From: Corynebacterium sphenisci DSM 44792
GTDB lineage: Bacteria; Actinomycetota; Actinomycetes; Mycobacteriales; Mycobacteriaceae
DNA length: 64,000 nt
Direction of reading: 5' to 3'
Assembly: GCF_001941505.1 (NCBI RefSeq)
Contig: NZ_CP009248.1
Location: 1,984,001-2,048,000 of the forward strand
In this document: one piece after another, positions 42,382 to 51,800 of the stretch
Position numbering within the stretch: position 1 is the stretch's first letter
Layout: each line of letters begins with the position of its first letter
Notes under the pieces: generated by a model
Told to the model about the DNA's origin: nothing
Databases searched by the model: none
What the model saw: the letters and a program-made list of their open reading frames with translations, nothing else
Made by a program: the position numbers and the translations under genes

Positions 42382-44210
42382 CAGCGCACCACCGGCGCCC
42401 ACTCCGGACCGGTCTCGCCGAGCTCCGGGTCGAGCTTCGCGAACAGCGGCTTCGGCTTGGCCAGGGGCGTGCCCGGGACCATGTCGCGGCGGCCCCAGCG
42501 GGCGGCGCCGGCGGCGTAGTCGCCGCGGATCACCGGGTAGCCGCGGCCGGGCTCCGGCAGGCCCACGCCCACCGGCTGCACCGGCATATCGTCGACGACC
42601 TCGTCGACCCGGGGCATCGCCGCCCACAGGCCCTCCCCGCCGAGGGTCTCGTGCACCTTCTGCGCCGAGGCCGGCAGGAAGGGGGTGAGCATCACGTTGC
42701 AGTCCGCGACGACCTGCAGGGCGGTCCACAGCACGGTGGCCAGGCGCCCCCGGGCCTCGGGGTCCTTCGCCAGCTTCCACGGCTCCTGGGCGGCGATGTA
42801 GGCGTTGGCCTCCCCCACCACGTGCATGATCGCGGTGGTCCCGGTGCGGAAGCGGGAGGCGCCGATGGCCTCCCCGGCGCTGCCGAAGGTGCGCTCGGCG
42901 AGCTCCAGCAGCTCCCGGTCCGCCGCGGTGAGCTCCCCGGGTTCGGGCACCTCGCCGAAGTTCTTGTGCGCCATGGACACGGTGCGGTTGACCAGGTTGC
43001 CCCAGCCGTTGGCCAGCTCGTTGTTCACCCGGCGGACGAACTCGTCCCAGGTGAAGTCGGTGTCCTGGTTCTCCGGACCGGCCACCGCGATGAAGTAGCG
43101 CAGCGGGTCGGCGCCGAACTCGGCGAGGAAGTCCTTGACGTAGATGACCACGCCCTTGGAGGAGGAGAACTTCGACCCGCTCATGGTGAGGTACTCGCTG
43201 GAGACCACCTCGGTGGGCAGCCGCAGTTCGCCGAGCTCGCCGACCTCGCCGCCGCGGGCGCCCTCGCCCCGGTAGCCGAGCAGCTCCGCCGGCCAGATCT
43301 GGGAGTGGAAGGTGATGTTGTCCTTGCCCATGAAGTAGAAGGACCGCGCCTCCGGGTCGTTCCACCAGCGCCGCCAGGCCTCCGGGTCGCCGATCCGGTG
43401 CGCCCATTCGATGGAGGCCGAAAGGTAGCCGACCACGGCGTCGAACCACACGTAGAGCTTCTTCGAGGCCTCCTCGCTCCAGCCCTCCAGGGGGATCGGC
43501 ACCCCCCAGTCGATGTCCCGGCTCATCGCCCGGGGCCGGATGTCCTCGAGCAGGTTGAGGGAGAACTTCAGCACGTTCGGCCGCCAGTCGTCGCGGCCAC
43601 GCAGCCACTCGGCGAGCTTCTCGGCCAGGGCGGGCAGGTCGAGCAGGAAATGCTCGGTCTCCACGAACTCGGGGGTCTCGCCGTTGATCTTGGACACCGG
43701 GTCGATGAGATCGGCCGGGTCGAGCTGGTTGCCGCAGTTGTCGCACTGGTCGCCGCGGGCGCCGCCGGCGCCGCAGATGGGGCAGGTGCCCTCGATGTAG
43801 CGGTCCGGCAGGGTGCGGCCGGTCGAGGGGCTGATCGCGCCCATCATGGTCTCCCGCACCAGGTAGCCGTTGTCGTGCAGGCCCCGGAAGAGCTCCTGCA
43901 CCACCGCGTAGTGGTTGCGGGTGGTGGTGCGGGTGAACAGGTCATAGGACAGGCCCAGCCCGGCGAGGTCCTCGACGATCTGCCGGTTGTACCGGTCGGC
44001 GAGCTCCTGGACGGCGACGCCCTCCTTCTCCGCCTGCACCAGCAGCGGGGTGCCGTGCTCGTCGGTGCCGGAGATCATCAGCACCTCGTTGCCGATCATC
44101 CGCTGGTAGCGGGCGAAGACGTCCGAGGGGACCCCGAACCCGGCGACGTGTCCGATATGGCGGGGACCGTTGGCGTAGGGCCAGGCGACGGCGACGAGGA
44201 TGCGAGACAT
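42381..44210 (-). CDS. metG: Methionyl-tRNA synthetase
   Basis: Charges tRNA-Met. 609 residues. HIGH is present (18-21, RHIGH), the zinc-binding CPICG and CDNCG knuckles lie at about 127-150, and the KMSKS position reads KFSSSKG, a known variant in this class. No C-terminal dimerisation or tRNA-binding domain, consistent with the shorter corynebacterial form. ATG at 44210 ([15 protein letters not shown]) matches the family start. Divergent from the small membrane protein at 44302. Confidence 0.96.
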   Translation of the reverse strand: MSRILVAVAWPYANGPRHIGHVAGFGVPSDVFARYQRMIGNEVLMISGTDEHGTPLLVQAEKEGVAVQELADRYNRQIVEDLAGLGLSYDLFTRTTTRNHYAVVQELFRGLHDNGYLVRETMMGAISPSTGRTLPDRYIEGTCPICGAGGARGDQCDNCGNQLDPADLIDPVSKINGETPEFVETEHFLLDLPALAEKLAEWLRGRDDWRPNVLKFSLNLLEDIRPRAMSRDIDWGVPIPLEGWSEEASKKLYVWFDAVVGYLSASIEWAHRIGDPEAWRRWWNDPEARSFYFMGKDNITFHSQIWPAELLGYRGEGARGGEVGELGELRLPTEVVSSEYLTMSGSKFSSSKGVVIYVKDFLAEFGADPLRYFIAVAGPENQDTDFTWDEFVRRVNNELANGWGNLVNRTVSMAHKNFGEVPEPGELTAADRELLELAERTFGSAGEAIGASRFRTGTTAIMHVVGEANAYIAAQEPWKLAKDPEARGRLATVLWTALQVVADCNVMLTPFLPASAQKVHETLGGEGLWAAMPRVDEVVDDMPVQPVGVGLPEPGRGYPVIRGDYAAGAARWGRRDMVPGTPLAKPKPLFAKLDPELGETGPEWAPVVR

Positions 44211-44301
44211 GCCATCCAGGGTAAACCATGGCCCGACCACGGCGGACGCCGCCGCCGGGCCGCCTGCCGCACCTCCCGATTCGGCACCTAGACTCGGCGG
44301 C

Positions 44302-44616
44302 ATGCAGCTGCTCACCCCGATCCTGCTCATCGCGCTGGCCCTGTACACCGCCACCGGCGCTGCGGCCGCCTCCCGCGGCCGGCCGCACCCGATGCTGCCC
44401 GCCGGGATCACCCCGGGGACCCGGGCCACGGTGCTGCTCACCGTCTCCGCGCTGCTGTACACGGTCGCCGCGGCGGTGGTCTACAACGGCCATGTCGGCC
44501 CGGGCCTGGGTGTGGCCCTGGCGGGCCTGGCCGCCTGGGCGGTGGCCTCCCGGGGGATCGGCGCGGACGGGGCGAAGCCCGGCGCCGCCGGCGACGGGAA
44601 GCCGCGCCGGCGATGA
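44302..44616 (+). CDS. Small membrane protein, function unknown
   Basis: 104 residues with three hydrophobic segments (about 3-22, 43-60 and 66-84) and a basic tail. No family recognised. ATG at 44302 ([11 protein letters not shown]) is preferred over an earlier in-frame start inside the metG leader. Its stop overlaps the ATG of the pabB-like gene (ATGA), so the two are translationally coupled. Confidence 0.7.
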   Translation: MQLLTPILLIALALYTATGAAAASRGRPHPMLPAGITPGTRATVLLTVSALLYTVAAAVVYNGHVGPGLGVALAGLAAWAVASRGIGADGAKPGAAGDGKPRRR

Positions 44617-45845
44617 GCCCACGCCGGCCGGATCCGGCGGCCGCCGCGGAGGCGGGCCGGGTGCTCGGCAACCTCACCGCCGCCGGTGTGCCGGCCGCGG
44701 TGCTCGCCGGGGACTGGTTCGGGGTGGACGCGGTGGTCGCCCCCGGCGCCGTCACCCGGCCGATGGCCTTCGACGAGGTCTTCCCCGGGCCGGCGGCGCC
44801 CTCCTCCCCCGCCGGGGACGAGGGGCCCGGCCCGGGGCTGCGGCTGGGCTGGCTGCCCTACTCCGGTGAGGCCTACGCTGCGGTCGCCGACCGCGGGGTG
44901 CTGGTGCTCGCCGGGGGCCGGTGGGAGAACCGCGGCGTGGCCGCGGGGCTGGCCGCGACCGCCCTGGCCGACTCCCCCGCACCCGCGCCGGCGCCTCCGG
45001 CGCTCACCTGGGACTCCGGGGACCGGGCGGCGCATCAGCGCGGGGTGGCGGCCATCCTGGAGCACATCCGGGCCGGGGACATCTACCAGGCCTGCCTGTC
45101 CACCCGGCTGCACGCCAGCGCGGCCCTGCCCGGCGGCGGGGCCGGCCCGGCGCCGGCGCAGCTGGCCGCCCAGGCCTGGTTCGCCGCGAAACTGCGCGCC
45201 CACCACCCGGCCCGGGCGGCGTTCCTCCCGGGCGTTGCCGCGGACGGGGCCGGGGTGGCGACGGCCTCGCTGAGCCCCGAGGAGTTCCTGATCCGCGATG
45301 GCGCGGCGGTGCGCTCCTCCCCGATCAAGGGCACCGTGCCGGCCGGGGCGGATCCGGCGGAGCTGACCGGCAGTGGCAAGGACGTGGCGGAGAACATCAT
45401 GATCGTGGACCTGGTGCGCCATGACCTGGGCCGGGTCGCCCGCGTCGGCGGGGTGCGGGTGGACCGGCTCCTCGAGGTCCGCCCCGCGCCCGGGGTGCTG
45501 CACCTGGTGTCCACGGTGGCCGCGGAGCTCGATCCCGCCCTGCCGCATGCGGGGCTCATCGACGCCTGCTTCCCGCCGGCCTCGGTGACCGGCACCCCGA
45601 AGCTCCGGGCGGCGGGGATCATCGGGGAGCTCGAGCCGGAGCCGCGCGGGGTGCACTGCGGGGCGGTGGGCGCCGCCGCCGGGGTCCGGCTGGAGCTCAA
45701 CGTGGCGATCCGCACCGTGGAGTTCCGCGGCGAACCCGGCCGGCTGCGCGCCGAGGCCGGGGTTGGCGGGGGCATCACCATCGACTCGGAGGCCGCGGCG
45801 GAATGGGCCGAGATCGCCGCCAAGGCGGCGCCGCTGCTGGACTGA
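44613..45845 (+). CDS. pabB: Chorismate-binding enzyme, PabB-like
   Basis: 410 residues. The C-terminal chorismate-binding domain (about 130-410) has the family motifs IRAGDIYQACLSTRL, PIKGTVP, GSGKDVAENIMIVDLVRHDLGRV, ASVTGTPKL and the final AGGGI-like GVGGGITIDSE. The PIKGT Lys is the diagnostic residue of aminodeoxychorismate synthase component I (p-aminobenzoate, folate path); anthranilate synthases usually have PIAGT. So PabB is favoured. The N-terminal region is short and diverged. Coupled to the small membrane protein upstream. Confidence 0.85.
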   Translation: MSPRRPDPAAAAEAGRVLGNLTAAGVPAAVLAGDWFGVDAVVAPGAVTRPMAFDEVFPGPAAPSSPAGDEGPGPGLRLGWLPYSGEAYAAVADRGVLVLAGGRWENRGVAAGLAATALADSPAPAPAPPALTWDSGDRAAHQRGVAAILEHIRAGDIYQACLSTRLHASAALPGGGAGPAPAQLAAQAWFAAKLRAHHPARAAFLPGVAADGAGVATASLSPEEFLIRDGAAVRSSPIKGTVPAGADPAELTGSGKDVAENIMIVDLVRHDLGRVARVGGVRVDRLLEVRPAPGVLHLVSTVAAELDPALPHAGLIDACFPPASVTGTPKLRAAGIIGELEPEPRGVHCGAVGAAAGVRLELNVAIRTVEFRGEPGRLRAEAGVGGGITIDSEAAAEWAEIAAKAAPLLD

Positions 45846-45873
45846 GCGGCTCGCCGGACGGGCGGCGGGGGAC

Positions 45874-47757
45874 CTAGCGGATCGGGGGTTTCGCCGGCGC
45901 CGGGCCGGGGTTGTCCTCCGGTTCCGGGATCACCCGGTCGCGGGTGATGGACTTCGCCGCCGCGTCCATGCCGCCCTCCCCCCGGCGGGCCCGGATGCGC
46001 TGCTCCCGGGCCAGCCGGGCGTAGGCGAAGCGGGCCTTGCGGTCCTCCAGGTGCGCCGGGTCGGTGGTCACCCCGCGCCACAGCGAGACCAGCAGCGCCA
46101 CCACCACGAAGAGGAAGGGCGACCCGGCGACGATGATGATGACCTGCAGCGAATCCATCACGTCGGTGCCGCCGGAGAGCAGGATGGCCACCGCGATGAG
46201 GGTGGTCATCAGCCCCCAGACGCCGGTGACCCACGGGGTGGGGTTGACCCGGCCGCGCTGGCTCATGGTGCCCATCACCGTGGAGGCGCTGTCCGCGGTG
46301 GTGATGAAGAAGGTGCCCAGCAGGACGATCGCCAGCACCGAGGAGATGCCGGTCAGCGGCAGCCGGTCCAGCATGGCGAAGAGCATCTTCTCCGGGGTGC
46401 CGTCGCCCCAGATGGAGCGGCCCTCCCGTTCCAGGGTGATCGCGTTGCCGCCGAAGACCGCGAACCAGAGCAGGGTGAGCACGCTGGGCACCAGCACGAT
46501 CCCGCCGACGAATTCGCGGATGGTGCGGCCCCGGGAGATCCGGGCCAGGAACATGCCCACGAAGGGGGTCCAGGACACCCACCACACCCAGTAAAAGATG
46601 GTCCAGTTGGACAGCCACTGGCCGGCCTTGCCGTCATCGTCGCCCGCGGTGCGGGAGAGCATCTCCGGCAGCTGGTCGAAGAAGGAGCCCACGGACAGCG
46701 GCAGCAGGTTGAGGATCGCCACCGTCGGCCCGGCGATGAGCAGGAACACCAGCAGCAGCCCGGCCATGGACATGTTGAGGTTGGACAGCCACTGCACCCC
46801 GCGGGCCACCCCGGACATCGCCGAGGCGAGGTAGCCGATGGACAGCACCCCGATCACCCACAGCATGGAGGTGATGGTGGGCGCGTCGATCCAGCCGACC
46901 GCGGCCAGGCCCGCGGAGATCTGCGCCGAGCCCAGGCCCAGGGACATGGCGGTGCCGAAGACGGTGGCGAAGATGGCGGCGATGTCGATGAGCTTGCCGA
47001 GCAGCCCGCGGGCCCGGCGGGGGCCGATGAGCGGGATGCAGGCGGCGGAGATGAGCTGCGGCCGGCCCAGCCGGAAGGTGCCGTAGGCGATGGCGCAGCC
47101 GACCACGGCGTAGGTGGCCCAGGCCACCGGGCCGAAGTGCAGCATGGTGGTGGCGAAGGCGGTGCCGACCTCCCGGGGCTGATGCTCCGGTACCCCGTTG
47201 AGGTAGTGCGAGAGCGGCTCGTAGGGGCCGTAGAACAGCAGGCCGATGCCCATCCCGGCGGCGAACATCATGGCCACCCAGGACGTGGTGGAGAACTCCG
47301 GCTTCTCATCGTCCCGGCCGAGCTTGATGTGCCCGTGCCGGCTGATCGCGAGGCCCACCATGGCGAAGAAGAACAGGCTGGCGGCGAGCACGAAGATCCA
47401 GCCGAGGTCGGTGATCAGCCACTGGAAGGCGGCGGTGGAGACCCGGTCGAAGCTGGCCGGCGAGGCGATCGCCCAGATCGCGATCGCGAGGATCACGATC
47501 AGCGCCGGGGCGGCGACGGCGTAGTCGACGATGCCGGTGGGTCGGCCGGAGGCGTCGCGGCCCTCGGCGAGCAGCGCGGCGGCCTCGGCGCGATCCGGGG
47601 TGCCGGCCGGGGCCGGCGGGTCCTCCCCCTCGGCGTCCTCGGCCGCCCGGTCGGCGCGGTCGGCGATGGCGGCGGCCTCCTCCTGGGTCCAGCGCTCGTC
47701 GCCGGCGCCGGGCCCGCCGGGGCCTCCGGCGCGGTTCGGGTCATCGGGGTTGGCCAT
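45874..47757 (-). CDS. BCCT transporter A (betaine/choline/carnitine family)
   Basis: 627 residues: a 75-residue acidic N-terminus, 12 helices and a 60-residue mixed-charge C-terminal tail. The BCCT signature [20 protein letters not shown] is exact; the substrate/Na+ loop is [16 protein letters not shown]. At the TM4 aromatic box BetP has W189, W194, Y197; here it reads HFGPVAWATY, with the first Trp replaced by Phe. Substrate therefore may differ from glycine betaine. Its own ribosome site GAAAGGA. Last gene of the tandem array of five. Confidence 0.9.
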   Translation of the reverse strand: MANPDDPNRAGGPGGPGAGDERWTQEEAAAIADRADRAAEDAEGEDPPAPAGTPDRAEAAALLAEGRDASGRPTGIVDYAVAAPALIVILAIAIWAIASPASFDRVSTAAFQWLITDLGWIFVLAASLFFFAMVGLAISRHGHIKLGRDDEKPEFSTTSWVAMMFAAGMGIGLLFYGPYEPLSHYLNGVPEHQPREVGTAFATTMLHFGPVAWATYAVVGCAIAYGTFRLGRPQLISAACIPLIGPRRARGLLGKLIDIAAIFATVFGTAMSLGLGSAQISAGLAAVGWIDAPTITSMLWVIGVLSIGYLASAMSGVARGVQWLSNLNMSMAGLLLVFLLIAGPTVAILNLLPLSVGSFFDQLPEMLSRTAGDDDGKAGQWLSNWTIFYWVWWVSWTPFVGMFLARISRGRTIREFVGGIVLVPSVLTLLWFAVFGGNAITLEREGRSIWGDGTPEKMLFAMLDRLPLTGISSVLAIVLLGTFFITTADSASTVMGTMSQRGRVNPTPWVTGVWGLMTTLIAVAILLSGGTDVMDSLQVIIIVAGSPFLFVVVALLVSLWRGVTTDPAHLEDRKARFAYARLAREQRIRARRGEGGMDAAAKSITRDRVIPEPEDNPGPAPAKPPIR

Positions 47758-47837
47758 GGGGTCCTTTCGGGCCGCGGCGGCGGGGCCGGCGGCCGGGGTT
47801 CTGCGATGCTCCGGGCCGGCGGGGTGGCGCCCCGCCC

Positions 47838-47862
47838 GCCCGATGTCATTTTAGCGGGCTAA
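47838..47862 (-). promoter_or_regulatory. Promoter region of BCCT A with TTAGC/GCTAA repeat
   Basis: On the minus strand TAAAAT is a good -10, preceded by an inverted repeat TTAGC-GG-GCTAA (47851-47862). It lies just after the terminator of BCCT B and about 85 bases before the start of BCCT A, so A has its own promoter. Confidence 0.45.
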
Positions 47863-47866
47863 GCTC

Positions 47867-47890
47867 CCCGCCCCGGGGCCCCGGGGCGGG
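47867..47890 (-). terminator. Palindromic terminator after BCCT B
   Basis: A perfect 24-base palindrome (halves 47867-47878 and 47879-47890) directly downstream of the BCCT B stop codon. Confidence 0.55.
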
Positions 47891-47898
47891 CGGGGGCC

Positions 47899-49614
47899 TC
47901 AGCCCCACTTCTTCGCCAGATCCTCGGGGGCGTCGGCGGTGATCGACCCGGAGTGCGCGGAGTCGTCGATCACCCCGCGGCGCTCCCGGTTGCGCTGCTC
48001 GCGCAGCAGCCGCACGTAGGCCTTGCGGGCCTCCTTCTCCTCCAGGAACATCGGGTCCTCCTGCACCGCGACGGCCAGGGAGAGCATCAGGGCGATGACC
48101 ACCAGCAGGAAGGGGGCGCCGGCAACGATGATGATGGTCTGCAGCGAGTTGAGGATGTCGGTGCCGCCGGAGAGCAGCAGCACCGAGGCGATGATGGTGG
48201 TCATCAGCCCCCAGATGCCGGTGACCCAGGGCGTGGGGTTGACCCGGCCGCGCTGGCTCATGGTGCCCATCACGGTGGAGGCGCTGTCCGCGGTAGTGAT
48301 GAAGAAGGTGGCCAGCAGCACCACCACGATGACCGAGACCACCCCGGGGAAGGGCAGTTCGCCGAGCATGTTGAACAGCATCGCCTCCGGGGAGCCGTCG
48401 CCCCACACGGAGTCGCCGGAGCGCTCCATCTGGATGGTGGTGCCGCCGAAGATGGCGAACCAGACCAGCACCAGCACGGTGGGCACGATCACGATGCCGA
48501 CGGTGAACTCGCGGATGGTCCGGCCCCGGGAGATCCGGGCCAGGAACATGCCCACGAAGGGCGTCCAGGACACCCACCAGGCCCAGTAGAAGATGGTCCA
48601 GGAGCCCATCCACTCCCCGGCGGTGCCGTCCACGCTGCCGGCGGAGCGGCCGAGCATCTCGAAGGCCTGGTCCAGGAAGGACCCGGCGGCGGTGGGGATG
48701 GTGTTGAGGATCGCCACGGTGGGCCCGAAGACGAGGATGAACACCGCCACCGCGCCGGCGAGCAGCATATTGGTGTTGGACAGCCACTGCACGCCGCGGG
48801 CCACCCCGGACATCGCCGAGGCCAGGTAGGCCACGGCGAGCACCCCGATGGCGCCGAGCATCACGGTGACCGTGGTGCCGTCGATCCAGCCCACCGCGGT
48901 GAGGCCGGCCGCGATCTGGCCGGCGCCCAGGCCCAGGGACATGGCGGTGCCAAAGACGGTGACGAAGATGGCGGCGATGTCGATGAGCTTGCCCAGCCAG
49001 CCGTTGGCGCGGCGCTCCCCGATGAGCGGGATGCAGGCGGCGGAGATGAGCTGCGGCCGGCCCAGCCGGAAGGTGCCGTAGGCGATGGTCACCCCGACGA
49101 TGGCGTAGGTGGCCCAGGCCACCGGGCCCCAGTGCAGCAGGGTGGTCGCGAAGGCGGTGCCCACCTCGTGCTTGGCGTGGCCGGGTACGCCCTCCCGGTA
49201 GTGGTAGAGCGGCTCGTAGGGGCCGTAGAACAGCAGGCCGATGCCCATCCCGGCGGCGAACATCATGGCCACCCAGGAGGGCGTGGAGAACTCCGGCTTC
49301 TCATCATCCCGGCCGAGCTTGATGTGCCCGTAGCGGGAGAAGGCGATGCCGAACATGACGAAGAAGAACACCGTCGCCATGAGGATGAAGGCCCAGCCCA
49401 TGTCATTGACCAGCCAGGAAAAGGAGGAGGTCGAGGCGACGTCGAAGGAATCCCGGCCGAACATGGCCCAGGCGGCGATGCCGAGGATGAGCAGCAGGGC
49501 GGGCACGGCCACGCCGAAGTCGATCCTGGCCAGCGCGCTCGTCGTGGCGACGGGGTCGTCGGGGACCCCGGTGGCGTCGTCATGATGGGCGGATCGGGTT
49601 ACGGGACTATTCAC
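47899..49614 (-). CDS. BCCT transporter B
   Basis: 571 residues with a short N-terminus. The signature [20 protein letters not shown] and the loop [19 protein letters not shown] are present. TM4 reads HWGPVAWATY, keeping both Trp and the Tyr of the BetP box but with GPVA between them where BetP-like paralogues have TLHP. Closest sister in the array is A. The C-terminal tail EARKAYVRLLREQRNRERRG is charged like an osmosensing helix. Start is a GTG at 49614 with GGAAAG upstream. Confidence 0.9.
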   Translation of the reverse strand: MNSPVTRSAHHDDATGVPDDPVATTSALARIDFGVAVPALLLILGIAAWAMFGRDSFDVASTSSFSWLVNDMGWAFILMATVFFFVMFGIAFSRYGHIKLGRDDEKPEFSTPSWVAMMFAAGMGIGLLFYGPYEPLYHYREGVPGHAKHEVGTAFATTLLHWGPVAWATYAIVGVTIAYGTFRLGRPQLISAACIPLIGERRANGWLGKLIDIAAIFVTVFGTAMSLGLGAGQIAAGLTAVGWIDGTTVTVMLGAIGVLAVAYLASAMSGVARGVQWLSNTNMLLAGAVAVFILVFGPTVAILNTIPTAAGSFLDQAFEMLGRSAGSVDGTAGEWMGSWTIFYWAWWVSWTPFVGMFLARISRGRTIREFTVGIVIVPTVLVLVWFAIFGGTTIQMERSGDSVWGDGSPEAMLFNMLGELPFPGVVSVIVVVLLATFFITTADSASTVMGTMSQRGRVNPTPWVTGIWGLMTTIIASVLLLSGGTDILNSLQTIIIVAGAPFLLVVIALMLSLAVAVQEDPMFLEEKEARKAYVRLLREQRNRERRGVIDDSAHSGSITADAPEDLAKKWG

Positions 49615-49934
49615 TTTTCCACTTTCCGTCGGCGGGCCCGGAGCCCGTTCCCGCGGTGCGGGTGCGCTGCCGGACGTTTACTTGACAAAGAAAACCGGGA
49701 ATAACAATAGAGCAATGCCCGCAGCGCCGGGGGTGCATTGCCCCCTTATGGGTGAACCTCGACCACCGGATTCGGACGCCCCGATCCGGGGGCCGGGGCC
49801 CGGATCCGGGGCCGATCCGGGCCCCGGCGGGCCCCCGGGGGCCGCCCGGGATTCGCCCCCGGATCCGGGTGCGTCCGGGCGCGATCGACGATCGCCGCGC
49901 CCGTCCGGGCGGCCGCGGCCGCGGGCCGCGGGGA
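49615..49934. other. 320-base gap between BCCT B and C
   Basis: No gene is supported. 49675-49715 is AT-rich (TTGACAAAG, GGAATAACAATAG) and probably holds the promoter of BCCT B on the minus strand, though I could not pair a convincing -35/-10. 49780-49930 is G/C-only and repeats CCGGATCCGGG-like words, likely including the BCCT C terminator. Confidence 0.5.
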
Positions 49935-51641
49935 TCAGGGCCGGCGGCCCGCCCCCTCGGCCGCCGCGGCCCCGGCGGGGTCCCCCGGCGCCTCGGGGTC
50001 GCCGACCAGGAAGCGCTCCCGGGCCAGGCGCCGCTCATGCCGGCGGCGCTCCCGCTCGTCGAGGAAGAGCGGGTCGGCGGCGATGCCCTTGGCCACGGAG
50101 ACCACCAGCAGCGCGGCGACGATGAGGAAGGGGGTGCCGGAGACCACCAGGATGGTCTGCAGCGCCGACAGCGTGTCCTCCCCGCCGGTGACCAGGAAGA
50201 GCACCGCGACCAGGCCGGTCATCGACCCCCAGATGGCGGACATCCACGGCGCCGGGGTGACCCGGCCGCCCTGGCTCATCGTGCCCATCACCGTGGAGGC
50301 GGAGTCCGCGGAGGTGATGAAGAAGGTGGCCAGCAGGATCATCGCCACCGCGGAGGCGATGGTCGCCGCCGGCAGATGGCCCAGCATCCGGAACAGGATC
50401 CCCTCCGGGGAGCCGTCGCCCCACACCGATTCGCCGTTGCGCTCCAGGTGGATCGCGGAGCCGCCGAAGATGGCGAACCAGACCGCGGAGACCACGGTGG
50501 GCACCACGAGCACCCCGCCGATGAACTCCCGGATGGTGCGGCCCCTGGAGATCCGGGCCAGGAACATGCCCACGAAGGGGGTCCAGGACACCCACCAGGC
50601 CCAGTAGAACAGGGTCCAGGCGGAGAGCCACTCCCCCGCCCCGCCGTCCTGGTTCGCGGCGGTGCGGAAGGACATCCGGGGCAGCTGGTCGAGGTAGGAG
50701 CCCAGCGCCACCGGGATGGAGTCCAGGGCGGCGACGGTGGGCCCGAAGATGATGAGGAAGCCCGCCAGGATCCCGGCGAGCACCATGTTGCCGTTGGACA
50801 GCCAGCGGATGCCGCGGCCCACCCCGGACATCGCCGAGGCCAGGTAGCACACCCCGAGCACCACGACCACGCCGAGGTAGAGCCCGGTGGAGGCGCCGTC
50901 GATGAGCCCGATGTAGGTCAGCCCCGCCCCGATCTGGGTGGCGCCGACGGCCAGGGAGGCGGCGGTGCCGAAGACGGTGGAGAACACCGCGAGCACGTCG
51001 ATCACCCGGCCGATCGGGCCGGCGGCGCGGCGGGCGCCGATGAGCGGCACGAAGGCGGAGGAGATGAGCTGGCGCCGGCCCATCCGGAAGGTGGAGTAGC
51101 CGATCGCCAGGCCGACGATGGCGTACATCGCCCAGGGGTGCAGGGTCCAGTGCAGCAGGGCGTGCGCGAAGGCGCCGGCGGCATCGCGCTCGGGGCGGCC
51201 CGGGGGCGGGCTCATGTAGTGCTGCAGCGGCTCGTAGGTGCCGTAGAACAGCAGCCCGATGCCCATCCCGGCGGCGAACATCATGGCCAGCCATTCCGGG
51301 GTGGAGAACTCCGGCTCCTCCTCATCGGCGCCGAGCTTGATCCGGCCGTAGCCGGAGAAGCCCAGGGCGATCACGAAGGCGACGATCCCGGTGGCGACCA
51401 GGGCGAACAACCAGCCCAGGTCGGTGAGGATCCAGTCCAGGGCGGCGCCGGCGACGGCGGTGAACCCGGCCGGGGCGGTGAGCCCCCACACCACGATGCC
51501 GATGATCAGCGCCAGCGCCGGGAGGGTGACCCGCAGGTCCACCCCCGAGCTGTCGTCGTCCGGGGCGGGTCCGGGGGCCTGCAGGGTCTCGGGCAGCGCC
51601 TGCGCGGCGCCGGATGCGGAGGCGTGCGACGCCTCGGTCAT
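49935..51641 (-). CDS. BCCT transporter C
   Basis: 568 residues. The signature is [20 protein letters not shown] and the loop [21 protein letters not shown]4 reads HWTLHPWAMY, identical in pattern to BetP (Trp, Trp, Tyr aromatic box), so a betaine-type quaternary ammonium substrate is likely. The C-terminal tail is basic only for about 15 residues (DERERRRHERRLARER) and then ends in a Gly/Ala stretch, so osmotic control may be weaker. GGAAGGA ribosome site. Sister of D. Confidence 0.91.
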   Translation of the reverse strand: MTEASHASASGAAQALPETLQAPGPAPDDDSSGVDLRVTLPALALIIGIVVWGLTAPAGFTAVAGAALDWILTDLGWLFALVATGIVAFVIALGFSGYGRIKLGADEEEPEFSTPEWLAMMFAAGMGIGLLFYGTYEPLQHYMSPPPGRPERDAAGAFAHALLHWTLHPWAMYAIVGLAIGYSTFRMGRRQLISSAFVPLIGARRAAGPIGRVIDVLAVFSTVFGTAASLAVGATQIGAGLTYIGLIDGASTGLYLGVVVVLGVCYLASAMSGVGRGIRWLSNGNMVLAGILAGFLIIFGPTVAALDSIPVALGSYLDQLPRMSFRTAANQDGGAGEWLSAWTLFYWAWWVSWTPFVGMFLARISRGRTIREFIGGVLVVPTVVSAVWFAIFGGSAIHLERNGESVWGDGSPEGILFRMLGHLPAATIASAVAMILLATFFITSADSASTVMGTMSQGGRVTPAPWMSAIWGSMTGLVAVLFLVTGGEDTLSALQTILVVSGTPFLIVAALLVVSVAKGIAADPLFLDERERRRHERRLARERFLVGDPEAPGDPAGAAAAEGAGRRP

Positions 51642-51800
51642 GGTCGGTTCCTTCCGCCGGCTCGCGGCGGGCGCCGCGGGCGGGATGGCGCATCCGGCGG
51701 TCGCCGGACGCGGTCGAGCGGGTCGAGCAGGCGGGCTGGTGCGGCGGCTGCCGCGGGTGGGGCGGGTGACGCGGGTCGAGCGGGTGGGGCAGGCGCCGGC

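Noticed and set aside
47851-47862. TTAGC-GG-GCTAA before BCCT A as a third copy of the TTAGG element
   Set aside because: Arms and order differ; only the A/T-containing words are alike.
49780-49934. GC-only repeats as a mobile-element end or origin
   Set aside because: Short words of CCGG/GGATCC type are expected at this base composition; no target duplication or transposase is near.
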